DNA of 64,000 bases, taken from the NCBI GenBank assembly GCA_022826755.1, contig JAJDUG010000008.1:1-64000 (forward strand). The letters run 5' to 3'. The notes under the pieces were generated by a model. It made no database searches and was not told the origin of the DNA. It was given only the letters and a program-made list of their open reading frames with translations. Position numbers and translations under genes: made by a program. Every line of letters begins with the position of its first letter. Position 1 is the first letter of the stretch. Positions 36,130-45,000 of the stretch are shown here, in pieces. Source of the DNA: Acidobacteriota bacterium. GTDB lineage: Bacteria; Acidobacteriota; Terriglobia; Versatilivoradales; Versatilivoraceae.

Positions 36130-36205
36130 GTTGTCAACAAAGGCAAAAAGAGAAATCCACGAAGGGGCACGAAGGATTACGAATGGCCACCAAGGCGTTG
36201 AGGTT
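36130..36205. repeat. CACGAAGG-type repeat in gap 36027-36313
   Basis: The plus strand reads AAAAAGAGAAATCCACGAAG, then GGGCACGAAGGATTACGAAT, then GGCCACCAAGG: three or four imperfect units of the CACGAAGGR pattern. It follows the start of the pair 3 gene and precedes the stop of the second sialidase-like gene. Nothing else recognisable in this gap. Confidence 0.7.
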
Positions 36206-36313
36206 AACCGCGACGGCACATCAAGGTCACGTGGGCATGGTCGAGGTTGACTTCAGGGCACTCCCGGGGGATGCCGTCCGGCTGTCGATCTCCCAAGAAT
36301 CCGACCGGCCCGG

Positions 36314-37702
36314 TTATCCCAGCATCTGTGCCGTGATCTCCTTGCCCAGCAGGAAATGTTTACGGTCCGGATACCACAGGATCTGCTTGCCCCCGGCGTA
36401 GCTCATGGCACCGTAAAAGGACAGCCAGGTTCTGCCGCCCTCGGGTCCCCCGTTTCCAGGGCCCACCGCCACGTTTTCGGCGTCGCAGAACACCTTGGGC
36501 TGGCTGAACCAGATGGGCTGATGGGCCTTGGGTTGAAACTCCCCGACAGCATAGAACATGGGCGCCCGCCGGGACCCCATGTCGCCCGGTCCCTTGGCGC
36601 CGTAGCCGGTCCCGTCATGGTTCTGGAAGAAGAGGATGTAACGGCCGTCCAGGAGCCGGTACAGCGGGGCCGTGTTCTTGGGATGGTGCATGAAGCGGCC
36701 GTGGTCGCGGAGGCGCAGCGCTTCCGACTTCCTCCAGACCCGGCCGTCGGGGTCTTCCGATACGGAATACCAGACGTTGCCGGTGATGGTCCGCATGGCG
36801 GCAAACAGCCGCCCGTCGGGCAGAAGCACCACCGCCGGCTCTTCGCCCAGGCTGTAGCCGCGGCTCCTGTGAGGCTCGAAGGGACAGGGCACTGAAACGG
36901 AATCCCCCTCCGGGAGCCAGGTGAGCTTGAGGTCCCTGGGGTGGGGACCCTCGTCGAGGTTGTCGAATCGAACGAACTCCGAACGGGAGTCGGGATACCA
37001 TCCGGCGGGTCCGTTTGCCATGGGAAAGCGGCTCAGGCTGCTCCAGCGGGTAAACCCGAGCAGCGTGCGGTCCTTGGAATCCCGAATGGATTGCTGCCAG
37101 AAGATCAGGTTCTTCTGCATCTTGGGGTCGGGGTGGTCGTACCTGGGACGCCGACGGACCTCCAGATCAGTCCCCTCCTGCCAGGTGTGGCCGTCATCGT
37201 CCGAGTAGATGCAGCGCTGCAGCGCCGTGACGGTGAAGGACATGTCGGTGACGCCCGTGTGCTTGTTGAAAAGCAGGTAGATGCGCCCGCTGCGGCTCAC
37301 CAGCGGAACGGCAAAGGCCGCCGTGAATCCCGGGTGGTCGGTAGGGCCGACAATGGTTTCCGGTGCAGTCCAGGTCACCCCGCCGTCCCGGCTCCGGGAG
37401 GCCACGGTGCGATAGTCGCGGGACATCTCCCAGGCTCCCTGGCTCCAGGTCGCCAGCAAGTCGCCCTTGGGGGTCTCCACCACGATCAGGTGCTCGTTGT
37501 CCCCGTCGTCTCCCAGCGGTTCGGGAGGCAGGTAGAGCACATGGTCAGGCTCGGTGCGCTTCCACTCGTCGGTGTAGCAGCGATGCGGCGCGTCCGCGGA
37601 CCCCGAGCCGGACTCCTTGCTCCAGGACGCCCCTGGACTTGCGGCCCCTCCGGCCATCACCGGCACCGCGGCCAAAGACTTGATGAGTTCTCGTCGATTC
37701 AT
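36314..37702 (-). CDS. Sialidase-like BNR-repeat exported protein (copy 2)
   Basis: 462 residues from the ATG at 37702, preceded by GGAGGAAGAGG. N-terminus MNRRELIKSLAAVPVMAGGAA is a Tat-type leader without a lipobox cysteine. Asp boxes are SRDGGVTW and SDDDGHTW, with a third degenerate SEDPDGRVW. Paralogue of the protein at 11066-12451: shared blocks include CYTxxWKRT, LRYRDGGKP versus LRLRDHGRF, FxQNHDGTGYGxKGP and the closing WYxDRKxFxLG. Copy 2 has alanine where copy 1 has the lipobox Cys, so one may be anchored and the other free. Substrate not established. Confidence 0.82.
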   Translation of the reverse strand: MNRRELIKSLAAVPVMAGGAASPGASWSKESGSGSADAPHRCYTDEWKRTEPDHVLYLPPEPLGDDGDNEHLIVVETPKGDLLATWSQGAWEMSRDYRTVASRSRDGGVTWTAPETIVGPTDHPGFTAAFAVPLVSRSGRIYLLFNKHTGVTDMSFTVTALQRCIYSDDDGHTWQEGTDLEVRRRPRYDHPDPKMQKNLIFWQQSIRDSKDRTLLGFTRWSSLSRFPMANGPAGWYPDSRSEFVRFDNLDEGPHPRDLKLTWLPEGDSVSVPCPFEPHRSRGYSLGEEPAVVLLPDGRLFAAMRTITGNVWYSVSEDPDGRVWRKSEALRLRDHGRFMHHPKNTAPLYRLLDGRYILFFQNHDGTGYGAKGPGDMGSRRAPMFYAVGEFQPKAHQPIWFSQPKVFCDAENVAVGPGNGGPEGGRTWLSFYGAMSYAGGKQILWYPDRKHFLLGKEITAQMLG

Positions 37703-37938
37703 CCTCTTCCTCCAGGTGGTTCCCCAAGCGCTCTCACGGGCATCATCGCTTCCTCCACCGCCTCGGTCGGCCGTTCCAGCCGGCGGTCTCGAGGAAGTAT
37801 AGTCCAGTCCTCCCGTTCCCTGCACTGGTTTGATTCACATTGCAATCGGCCGTCAGCAAACGGTCGCCCGTCCCTGCCGTTGGGAAATCTGTTGAGACTC
37901 CTGCAACACTCAGACCAATAGATCGATGGCGGGAAAAG

Positions 37939-38208
37939 TCACCGGCACAACCTCTGCTCTTGCGCCAGCCATCTTTCTGTCTCAAGCTCGTCGACCAGTT
38001 GGTTGAGCTTCACCGGCTCGAAATCTGGACGCATGCCGAGTTTGTAGGTTCCGGTGCGATACTTCTTCGCCCGCGGCCGACTTTCCAGGCTGTGCAGTCC
38101 CTCCCGCAACAGGGAATTGATGATCCGCTTCAGAGAGTGCCCATGGCGGCGGCGGAGCTCTTGGATCTGGTCGGCAAGGTCGTCGTCTATGGTGAGCGTT
38201 GTGCGCAT
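37939..38208 (-). CDS. Type II antitoxin-like protein (VapB/RHH type), apparently orphan
   Basis: 89 residues from the ATG at 38208. The start MRTTLTIDDDLADQIQEL plus RHGHSLKRIINSLLREGL is the ribbon-helix-helix pattern of VapB-like antitoxins, with an extended C-tail (TYKLGMRPDFEPVKLNQLVDELETE) of the type that usually wraps a PIN toxin. No PIN-domain gene follows in the next 236 nt before the sialidase-like gene, nor upstream, so the toxin seems lost. It may now act only as a DNA-binding protein. Confidence 0.75.
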   Translation of the reverse strand: MRTTLTIDDDLADQIQELRRRHGHSLKRIINSLLREGLHSLESRPRAKKYRTGTYKLGMRPDFEPVKLNQLVDELETERWLAQEQRLCR

Positions 38209-38447
38209 CACCCCATGATATACAAGGTCAGATCGGATGTCATGGGAGGACAACTTGCTCTGCAGGTCCGTCACGGGCTCACCTGTTTATCCGTCTGAAA
38301 TCCATGGCCCACCCAACCGCCCAAAAGCCGGTTGAGCCCCGTAGATCGAGGCGATACACTATCAACCTCTGACGCAACTGGGGAATGCCGCCCCGAGACC
38401 CTGGGAACGCAGCCCTGGCCGCCATGCCTCACTGAAAGGAACTGGAC

Positions 38448-39416
38448 ATGCCCTCACGATTTCTGTTGGCTCTCTCCGCGTGCCTGCTCCTGGCTGCCGC
38501 TCCCGCCTGCCGAAGCCCGGAGCCTCCTTCCGAATGGTCCTTCGGCATCATCGGAGACCTGCCCTACGCGCCGGTCGAGGAACCGCAGTTCGAAAACCTC
38601 ATCGATGCCATGAACCGGGAGGACCTGGCCTTTGTGGTCCACGTGGGCGACTTCAAGGGCCAGAACGATCCCTGCGTGGACGACATTTACCGGCGCCGCC
38701 TGGAGCAGTTCAACCGCTTCAGCCATCCCTTCATCTTCGTGCCCGGCGACAACGAATGGACCGACTGCCACAAGCCGGAGGAGTCTTCCGATCCCCTGGA
38801 GCGACTGGCCTTCCTCCGAAAGGTGCTCTATCCCGATGACCGGACTCTGGGACAGACCACCTTCGAGCTGGATCGTCAGAGCAGCTCGCCCGCCTTCTCC
38901 GACTTCAGGGAGAACAGTCGCTGGAGCCGATCGGAGATCCTGTTCGCCACACTGCACGTGGTGGGAAGCAACGATGGATTCGCCCGATGGCCGGAGGGCG
39001 ACCGGGAGCATGCCCAGCGCCTGAAAGCCAACCTGGCCTGGATGGAAGCCGCCTTCCGGCTGGCCGCCCAGGACGGCTACCGGGCGCTGGTGCTGGTCAT
39101 CCACGGCAACCCCCGTTTCGAACTGCCCCCGGGAGATTCCGGGCGCTCCGGCTTCGAGGAATTTCTCGGCTCCCTGGAGGCCCAAATGCTGGCTTTTCCC
39201 AAGCCGGTGGTCCTGGTGCATGGAGACACCCACTACTTCAGGATCGACAAACCCCTGCGGAACTCCGAGACCCGGAGCCGAATCGTCCACCTCACCCGGG
39301 TGGAATCCTTCGGGGTCCCCGATGTCCACTGGGTGCGAGCCACGGTTCAGCAAGCCAACCCCAACGTCTTCGTCTTCGATCCGGTGCTGTTGTCGACCGA
39401 TCGGGAGGAGCCGTGA
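38448..39416 (+). CDS. Metallophosphoesterase-family lipoprotein
   Basis: 322 residues; ATG at 38448 with AAGGA 8 nt upstream. Signal peptide ends in a lipobox-like LAAAPAC, suggesting an anchored lipoprotein. Metal-ligand motifs of calcineurin-like phosphoesterases are seen in order: FGIIGDLPYA, VVHVGDFKG, VPGDNEWTDC (GDNE variant of GNHE), VLVIHGNPRF and VHGDTHYFRID. Probably hydrolyses a phosphoester outside the cytoplasm. Its TGA stop overlaps the GTG start of the following amidase, so these are co-translated. Substrate unknown. Confidence 0.8.
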   Translation: MPSRFLLALSACLLLAAAPACRSPEPPSEWSFGIIGDLPYAPVEEPQFENLIDAMNREDLAFVVHVGDFKGQNDPCVDDIYRRRLEQFNRFSHPFIFVPGDNEWTDCHKPEESSDPLERLAFLRKVLYPDDRTLGQTTFELDRQSSSPAFSDFRENSRWSRSEILFATLHVVGSNDGFARWPEGDREHAQRLKANLAWMEAAFRLAAQDGYRALVLVIHGNPRFELPPGDSGRSGFEEFLGSLEAQMLAFPKPVVLVHGDTHYFRIDKPLRNSETRSRIVHLTRVESFGVPDVHWVRATVQQANPNVFVFDPVLLSTDREEP

Positions 39417-40822
39417 CCCAGGCCGACATCGTCTACGCCAGTCTGACGCAACAGGCGGAGTGGATCCGCGGCAAGGTGCTTTCGCCGGTGGAGATCCTGG
39501 AGGCCCACCTGCAACGCATCCAATCCCTCAATCCCTCGCTGAAAGCCGTCGTCACCCTGGCGGACGGAAGCCGGGCTCGTGCCCGCGAGGCGGAGGCCGC
39601 CCTGATGAGGGGCGAGCTCTGGGGCTCCCTGCATGGAGTCCCCTTCACCGCCAAGGACTGTTTCGACACTGCCGGAGTCCGGACCACCCGCGGATCCAAG
39701 CTGTTCGAGAACCGCATCCCCTCCCGGGACGCCACCGCGGTTGGCCGCCTCAAGCAGGCCGGAGCCATCCTGCTGGGCAAGACCAACCTCCCCGAATTCG
39801 CGCTGTGGTCCGAGACCTCCAACGAGGTGTTCGGCCAGACCGTGAATCCGTGGAACGCGGACAGGACGGCCGGAGGCTCCAGCGGCGGAGAGGCCGCCGC
39901 GGTTGCCGCCGGACTGTCGCCGCTCGGCATCGGCACCGACCTGGGAGGCTCCAACCGGCTGCCCTCCCACTACTGCGGCATCGTGGGCTTCAAGCCCACC
40001 CAGGGCCGCATTCCCATCACCGGCCAGTTCCCGGAGGTGATGGCACGCCACCTGCACGTGGGACCGCTGACCCGCACAGTCCGGGATGCCGCCCTGGCTC
40101 TGTCGGTGCTGGCGGGACCCGATGGTCGAGACCCCTACGCCGTTCCGGTTCCGGCGCCCGACCGGGTGGCTTGGGATGCGCCGCTGCCGCCGCTGAAGAT
40201 CGGGTTCTTTCCCGAGGGACCCTTCGCGCCGGTGGCCCGGACCATTCAAGAGACCCTCGCCAGGGCCGCCGCCAGCCTGGAGGAGCTGGGCTGCCGGGTG
40301 CAGCCGGTGGCACTGGAAAGCTGGAAGCGGTCCAAGCCCATCGAAATGGTGATGAAACTGCTGGTGGCCGAGGCTGCTCACTATTTCGAGCCGATTGTGG
40401 CCGGAAGGAAGGACCAATTGGCTCCCTCGGTGCAACGACTGCTGGATACGCCCGCGCCCGCCATTGCCGAATACGTGGCGGCCCTGGCCGGTTGCGAGCA
40501 GCTTCGGGTCGACCTGATGCAACACTTTTCCACCCATGACCTGCTGCTGCTGCCCACCGGTCCGGTCACGGCCCACCCTCACGACGCCGTCAGCCTGGAT
40601 GTGGACGGCCAGGCGGTTCCGGCCGTCCACGCGGCGGGAATGACCCCGGCCTTCGGAATGACCGGCTCCCCGGCAATCTCCGTACCCCTTGGACTGAGCC
40701 CGGACGGCATGCCGATCGGGGTCCAACTGGTGGCCCGCCATTTCGAGGAAGGGACCCTGCTGAGGGCCGCGGCTGCCTTGGAATCAACCGCTTCCCTGAA
40801 GACCCGCCGCCCGCCACTCTGA
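39413..40822 (+). CDS. Amidase-signature family enzyme
   Basis: 469 residues; GTG at 39413, preceded by GGAGGAG and overlapping the previous stop (GTGA). The amidase signature triad is complete: catalytic Lys in FTAKDCFDTAG, cis-Ser in TAGGSSGGEAAAVAAG, and nucleophile Ser in GTDLGGSNRLPS. No signal peptide, so cytoplasmic. Hydrolyses a C-N amide bond; could also be an aryl-amidase or a GatA-like enzyme, but no GatB or GatC genes lie nearby. A PfkB kinase follows 12 nt later, so the three genes form an operon. Confidence 0.9.
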   Translation: MTQADIVYASLTQQAEWIRGKVLSPVEILEAHLQRIQSLNPSLKAVVTLADGSRARAREAEAALMRGELWGSLHGVPFTAKDCFDTAGVRTTRGSKLFENRIPSRDATAVGRLKQAGAILLGKTNLPEFALWSETSNEVFGQTVNPWNADRTAGGSSGGEAAAVAAGLSPLGIGTDLGGSNRLPSHYCGIVGFKPTQGRIPITGQFPEVMARHLHVGPLTRTVRDAALALSVLAGPDGRDPYAVPVPAPDRVAWDAPLPPLKIGFFPEGPFAPVARTIQETLARAAASLEELGCRVQPVALESWKRSKPIEMVMKLLVAEAAHYFEPIVAGRKDQLAPSVQRLLDTPAPAIAEYVAALAGCEQLRVDLMQHFSTHDLLLLPTGPVTAHPHDAVSLDVDGQAVPAVHAAGMTPAFGMTGSPAISVPLGLSPDGMPIGVQLVARHFEEGTLLRAAAALESTASLKTRRPPL

Positions 40823-40834
40823 CGAGACAACCCG

Positions 40835-41761
40835 ATGAAGCCCATCCTGGTGATCGGAAGTCTGAACATGGACTTTGTGGTCCAGACCGACAAGCTTCCC
40901 CTGCCCGGAGAAACCATCAAGGGAAGGGACTTCAGCACCATCCCCGGCGGCAAGGGGGCCAACCAGGCCGTGGCCGCCGCCAGGCTGGGCGGACGGGTCC
41001 GCATGGCCGGTCGGGTGGGACAGGACGGGTTCGGCCGCAACCTGACCGAGGGGCTCGCCTCCGCCGGGGTCGACGCCGGCCAGGTGCTGCCCACTGCCGG
41101 GGTGGCCACCGGAGTGGCTCTCATTCTGGTGGAGCGGGAGGGACAGAACCAGATCACCATTGCCGCCGGCGCCAACGACCGGCTGGAAGCCTCGGACCTG
41201 GAGCCGTCCTTCCAGGACTTCAAACAGGGAATCGTTCTGCTGCAACTGGAATCGCCGCTGCCGACGGTGGAGGCCGCCGCCCGCCTGGCTCGCCGGCAGG
41301 AGGCGACCACCATACTGGATCCCGCCCCCGCAGCCGCCCTGTCCAAGACCCTGTTGCGCAACCTGGACTACCTGACTCCCAACGAGACCGAGGCGTTGCT
41401 GCTGCTGGGAGAGCCTCCCGGGGAGATTCGCCTGGACGAGGCCCCTGACCTGGGCCGCCGACTGCTGGAGCTGGGGCCGGACACGGTGATCCTCAAGCTG
41501 GGAGACAAGGGCGCCTGGGTGGTCAACCGCCGTTTGAGCCGCCATTTTCCGACCTATCCCGTCAAGCCGGTCGATGCCACCGCCGCCGGAGACACCTTCA
41601 ACGGCGCCCTGGCCGCCGGCCTGGCCGCGGGAGGTTCCCTGCCCCAGGCCATCGACTTCGCCAACGCCGCCGCCGCCCTTTCGGTGACCCAACCGGGAGC
41701 GCAATCTTCCATTCCCACTCGCACCCAGGTCGACCGCTTCCTGGGCGAGCATCGAGGCTGA
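40835..41761 (+). CDS. Ribokinase-like PfkB carbohydrate kinase
   Basis: 308 residues, the usual length for ribokinase. N-terminal signature GSLNMDFVVQTDKLPLPGET then FSTIPGGKGANQAVAAARLG (substrate GGKG), and the C-terminal anion-hole and catalytic-base block VDATAAGDTFNGALAAG. These match ribokinase itself better than generic PfkB, so D-ribose phosphorylation is the best guess; other furanosides are possible. Cytoplasmic, third in the operon with metallophosphoesterase and amidase, which hints at nucleoside salvage. Confidence 0.87.
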   Translation: MKPILVIGSLNMDFVVQTDKLPLPGETIKGRDFSTIPGGKGANQAVAAARLGGRVRMAGRVGQDGFGRNLTEGLASAGVDAGQVLPTAGVATGVALILVEREGQNQITIAAGANDRLEASDLEPSFQDFKQGIVLLQLESPLPTVEAAARLARRQEATTILDPAPAAALSKTLLRNLDYLTPNETEALLLLGEPPGEIRLDEAPDLGRRLLELGPDTVILKLGDKGAWVVNRRLSRHFPTYPVKPVDATAAGDTFNGALAAGLAAGGSLPQAIDFANAAAALSVTQPGAQSSIPTRTQVDRFLGEHRG

Positions 41762-41827
41762 GGGCTTCTCAACGGTCGGCTTCGTGGATGTGGAAATGGG
41801 TGTGGAGGACTCCACGCCGTTCATTCG

Positions 41828-41990
41828 GACTGGCCATCGCAGTTCACGCCGGCTGGGTGGCTGCCTGCCTGCAACGTTGCGCCGACGCTCCACCACCTCC
41901 AGCGAGAAATAAGGTTGCGGGCGAGACGCCCGCGTTCCCGGGTGGCGGGACGCCCGCGTTCCCGGGTGGGGCTCCGCCCGCAGGCGATCC
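41828..41990. repeat. GGGACGCCCGCGTTCCCGGG hairpin repeat, tandem copies
   Basis: The core occurs twice in tandem (about 41920-41968), linked by TGG, inside the 357-nt gap before the TPR gene. The flank (CGGACTGGCC, GGCTGGGTGGCTGCCTGCC, CAACGTTG) is the reverse complement of the flank in the 21.5-22.1 kb cluster, so this is the same family in the opposite orientation. A frame that reads into it (41915 on) is not taken as coding. Confidence 0.88.
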
Positions 41991-42118
41991 GGTGGGGGGC
42001 CAACGCGGCGTCGGGAGAGGGCACAACTCGCAGTCGTGCCAAGCATCTACGACGCCCGGGGCTGCTATACTATCGCTACTGGACATTTGATACGCGGTGC
42101 CAGAAGAACCGCCCCGTC

Positions 42119-44002
42119 ATGAGCCATCATCGTCGCCTTTTATTCCCAGCCGTTGCCGGACTGATGCTGGTGCTGGGTGGAATTCCGTCTATAGCCCAGA
42201 CCGTCCCGGAGTACGAGCAGCAAGCAGAGCAACTGCGCCGGTACCACCAGGTGGAGGAGGCCATCGAGCTGCTCCAGGCCGGTCTGGAGCGGCACCCCGG
42301 CGAGCCCCGGCTGCTGCTTCCCCTGAGCCTGCTCCTGGTCGAGTCCGGAAGAGCGAACGAAGCCGAAGAGCACCTGCAACGGGTCTTGTCGCTACAGCCG
42401 CTGGACCCCGAAGCCCACCGCAGCCTGGGGGAGGCCTATCTGCGGCAGGGAAGGCTCCCCGGCGCAATCCGCCACTTTCAACAATCCATCCGGCTCAGAG
42501 ACGGCGACGAGAGAGTCCACTACCGGCTGGCCTTCCTCTACCTGATCCAGGAGCGTCTGGATCTGGCGGTGGAGCACACCCGTCGCGCTATCGAGATCGA
42601 CCCCGGCGAGCCCCGGTTTCGCCTGCTCTATTCCATGCTGCTGGGAATCCAGGGACGCGAGAACGACTCCTATGAGCAACTCAGGATCGCCCGCCGGCTG
42701 GCCCCCGCCGACGCCTCCATCCTCTTCCGGCTGAGTGAGAAGGAACGCGCCGCCGGCCGCACCTCCACGGCCCTGGAATCGCTGAAGCTGGCCTCCGGGG
42801 CGGACCCCGAGAACCCCCTCTACCACTCCGAGCTGGCCCAACTCTACAGCCAACTGGGGCAGGAGCGCGAGGCGGCCGAATCGGCCGTCAAGGCGCGGCA
42901 GCTCTACCAGGCCTTCCAGGACTACATCGAAGCCCTGAGCCTGGTGGGCCAGGGGAGAACTCTGCAGGCTCTGCCACTACTGGAGCCGGCCGTGCAACGC
43001 CACCCGGAGTTCATCAGCGGCAGGCTGCTGCTGGCCGACGCCTATCAGCGGCTGGAACGGCCCCAACCGGCCCTGCGGCTCTACCTCCAGACCCTGGAAA
43101 GAGATCCCTCCAATTCCAAGGCCATGCAGGAGGCCACCTGGATCCTGGCCGGGCGGTCCGACTTCGGCTCGGCCCTGCGCATCCTGTCCGAGGTGCCCCA
43201 GGCTCACCTCGACCAGTCGCTGATCGAGGCCTACTGGAAGCAGGATCAGCAACAGCCCCAGGCCGCCCTGGAGCGGTTTCGCCGGGTGGAAAGCAGGAAT
43301 CCCTTGAACCCGGGTTTGTTGCAATGGATCAGCTACTGTCTCTACACCCAGGGCCGGAAAGAGGAAGCCTTGAGGGTTCTGAAGAAGGTTGCCGGCCTTC
43401 GACCGGAAGACGCAGGCGTCCAGAGGAGAATCGGGGAGATCGAGCTGGAAGGACGCCGCCAGGCGGCTTTCCGCCACATGGAGGCCAAGAACTGGGAGGC
43501 GGCCCGGGCGGCCTTCAGCGAACTGGCCGGGGGCAGCGAACCCGGAGACCGCAGGGCCTCCTATCAGCTCCACCTTGCCTACTGCCATCAACAACTGGGC
43601 CAACTGCGCCAGGCGGCCCGGACCTACGCCAACGGGCTGCAGTCCCACCCGGGAGCGCATTGGGCCCGACTGAACCTGGCCTCGACGCTCTACCGGCTCT
43701 CCCGCTTCCGGGAGGCCGTGGAACAGTGGGAACGACTTCCCGGCCCCTCCAAAACCGCCCCGATCTATTTCCAGTTGGGAGTCTGCTACCTCCACCTGGA
43801 CCGCTACGACCGGGCCGAGGCGGCGTTCCGCCAGTCGCTGGAGAAAGGCAACCGCTCTCCCCAACTGCTCTACAACCTGGGAACCACCCTGCTGAGACAG
43901 TTCAAGACTGCCGAGGCCTGGGCCCTGATACGGCGTTCAGCGGCCGCCAACTATCCGCCGGCCCTCGTCCTTCTCAAGCGGGCCGGCTTGACCGGGCGCT
44001 AG
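42119..44002 (+). CDS. Exported tetratricopeptide-repeat protein
   Basis: 627 residues from the ATG at 42119, giving a clean signal peptide (LLFPAVAGLMLVLGGIPSIAQ). The whole mature part is alpha-helical repeats of about 34 residues with the TPR pattern: YRRYHQVEEAIELLQAGLERH-like, EAHRSLGEAYLRQGRLPGAI, YQLHLAYCHQQLGQLRQAAR, YFQLGVCYLHLDRYDRAEAAF, LYNLGTTLLRQFKTAEAW. Roughly a dozen or more units. TPR arrays mediate protein-protein contacts in the periplasm. A repeat cluster lies just upstream; no partner gene is evident. Specific role unknown. Confidence 0.88.
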   Translation: MSHHRRLLFPAVAGLMLVLGGIPSIAQTVPEYEQQAEQLRRYHQVEEAIELLQAGLERHPGEPRLLLPLSLLLVESGRANEAEEHLQRVLSLQPLDPEAHRSLGEAYLRQGRLPGAIRHFQQSIRLRDGDERVHYRLAFLYLIQERLDLAVEHTRRAIEIDPGEPRFRLLYSMLLGIQGRENDSYEQLRIARRLAPADASILFRLSEKERAAGRTSTALESLKLASGADPENPLYHSELAQLYSQLGQEREAAESAVKARQLYQAFQDYIEALSLVGQGRTLQALPLLEPAVQRHPEFISGRLLLADAYQRLERPQPALRLYLQTLERDPSNSKAMQEATWILAGRSDFGSALRILSEVPQAHLDQSLIEAYWKQDQQQPQAALERFRRVESRNPLNPGLLQWISYCLYTQGRKEEALRVLKKVAGLRPEDAGVQRRIGEIELEGRRQAAFRHMEAKNWEAARAAFSELAGGSEPGDRRASYQLHLAYCHQQLGQLRQAARTYANGLQSHPGAHWARLNLASTLYRLSRFREAVEQWERLPGPSKTAPIYFQLGVCYLHLDRYDRAEAAFRQSLEKGNRSPQLLYNLGTTLLRQFKTAEAWALIRRSAAANYPPALVLLKRAGLTGR

Positions 44003-44180
44003 CGAGTCCTTGACTCAAACCGACAAGCAAGGAAGGAATAAGGATATTCGTGCAGATCGAACGCGGTCTGCCGGACCCAAACTCACAACGTCCGGATGCT
44101 CTGCTCGTTTCTCATGGTATTGCTCTTTTTGTGTTTTTGTGCCTTTTGTGGCCATTGAAAGCCCTCAGGAGACCACAGCC

Positions 44181-44945
44181 ATGCTGCCGGTGGAAATTCG
44201 CACCACCCAAACCATTCTGTCTCTGGATGCCGACGGCCGAGACCGAGCTGCCCTCTGGTTTCCGGAGCTGGTCGAGATCGGGGCCACCTCGGAGCGACCG
44301 GTATTCTTTGACGGTCCATCCCCCTGCCCCGTCTGGCAACGCCGGGACGACTCGACCCTGGGCTACAGGGTCGAGATCCCGGGGAGTCTCGCCATTGACG
44401 CCGGCATCCGGTCAGACCCGCTCGGATTCGATCTCAGCCTCGAGCTCACCAACGGGAGTCGGCGGGACTGGAAGCAGGTGATTTCGGCCGTTTGCCTGCA
44501 ACTGACGCCGGCAGCCTCCTTTCTGGACCTGACCCGGGAACGGACGGGCTGCGTTTGCGGAGGACGCGTACGGTCCTTCGCCGAAATGAAGACCATCGGA
44601 GGGCGCCCCGTATACCTGTTTGCTTTCGTCCGGGACCACACTCCCCAGAAGCTGCACGGGGACCCCACCCGACCCGGAGCCAAGTGGAGCCACACGGTCG
44701 AGCGTCCCGACGACGGGTTCCTCTGGGTAAGCGCCGCCGGTTCCAACCGGACTCTCTGGATGGGATGGGACGACAGCCAGTTCCTCCAGAGCAACACCAC
44801 CCCGGCCTACGGATGCGTCCACTCCAATCCCTTCTTCGGGGATATGGCCTCCGGGGAATCCGTTCGCAGGCGGGGCCGCATCGCCGTGCAGGACGGCGGC
44901 CCCGAGCAGGCTCACAGGGCCTTCTTGAGCGAGTTCGGCGGCTAG
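44181..44945 (+). CDS. Protein of unknown function
   Basis: 254 residues from the ATG at 44181, with AGGAG 9 nt upstream; the longer frame from 44010 runs through a repeat-like TTTTGTGTTTTTGTGCC stretch. No signal peptide. Visible features: an N-terminal beta-rich region, a CVCGGRVRSFAEMKTIGGRP block, FAFVRDHTPQKLHGD, MGWDDSQFLQSNTTP and CVHSNPFFGDMASGESV near the end. No family recognised. Base composition and codon use resemble its neighbours. Confidence 0.7.
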   Translation: MLPVEIRTTQTILSLDADGRDRAALWFPELVEIGATSERPVFFDGPSPCPVWQRRDDSTLGYRVEIPGSLAIDAGIRSDPLGFDLSLELTNGSRRDWKQVISAVCLQLTPAASFLDLTRERTGCVCGGRVRSFAEMKTIGGRPVYLFAFVRDHTPQKLHGDPTRPGAKWSHTVERPDDGFLWVSAAGSNRTLWMGWDDSQFLQSNTTPAYGCVHSNPFFGDMASGESVRRRGRIAVQDGGPEQAHRAFLSEFGG

Positions 44946-45000
44946 TTTTGGTGTGGAAATCGGCAGTTGGGTGTAATTGCAGGCACGGTTGAGGGGAACA

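Noticed and set aside
41915-42118. Extended N-terminus for the TPR protein reading through the hairpin repeat.
   Set aside because: The longer frame only translates repeat DNA; the ATG at 42119 starts a clean signal peptide.
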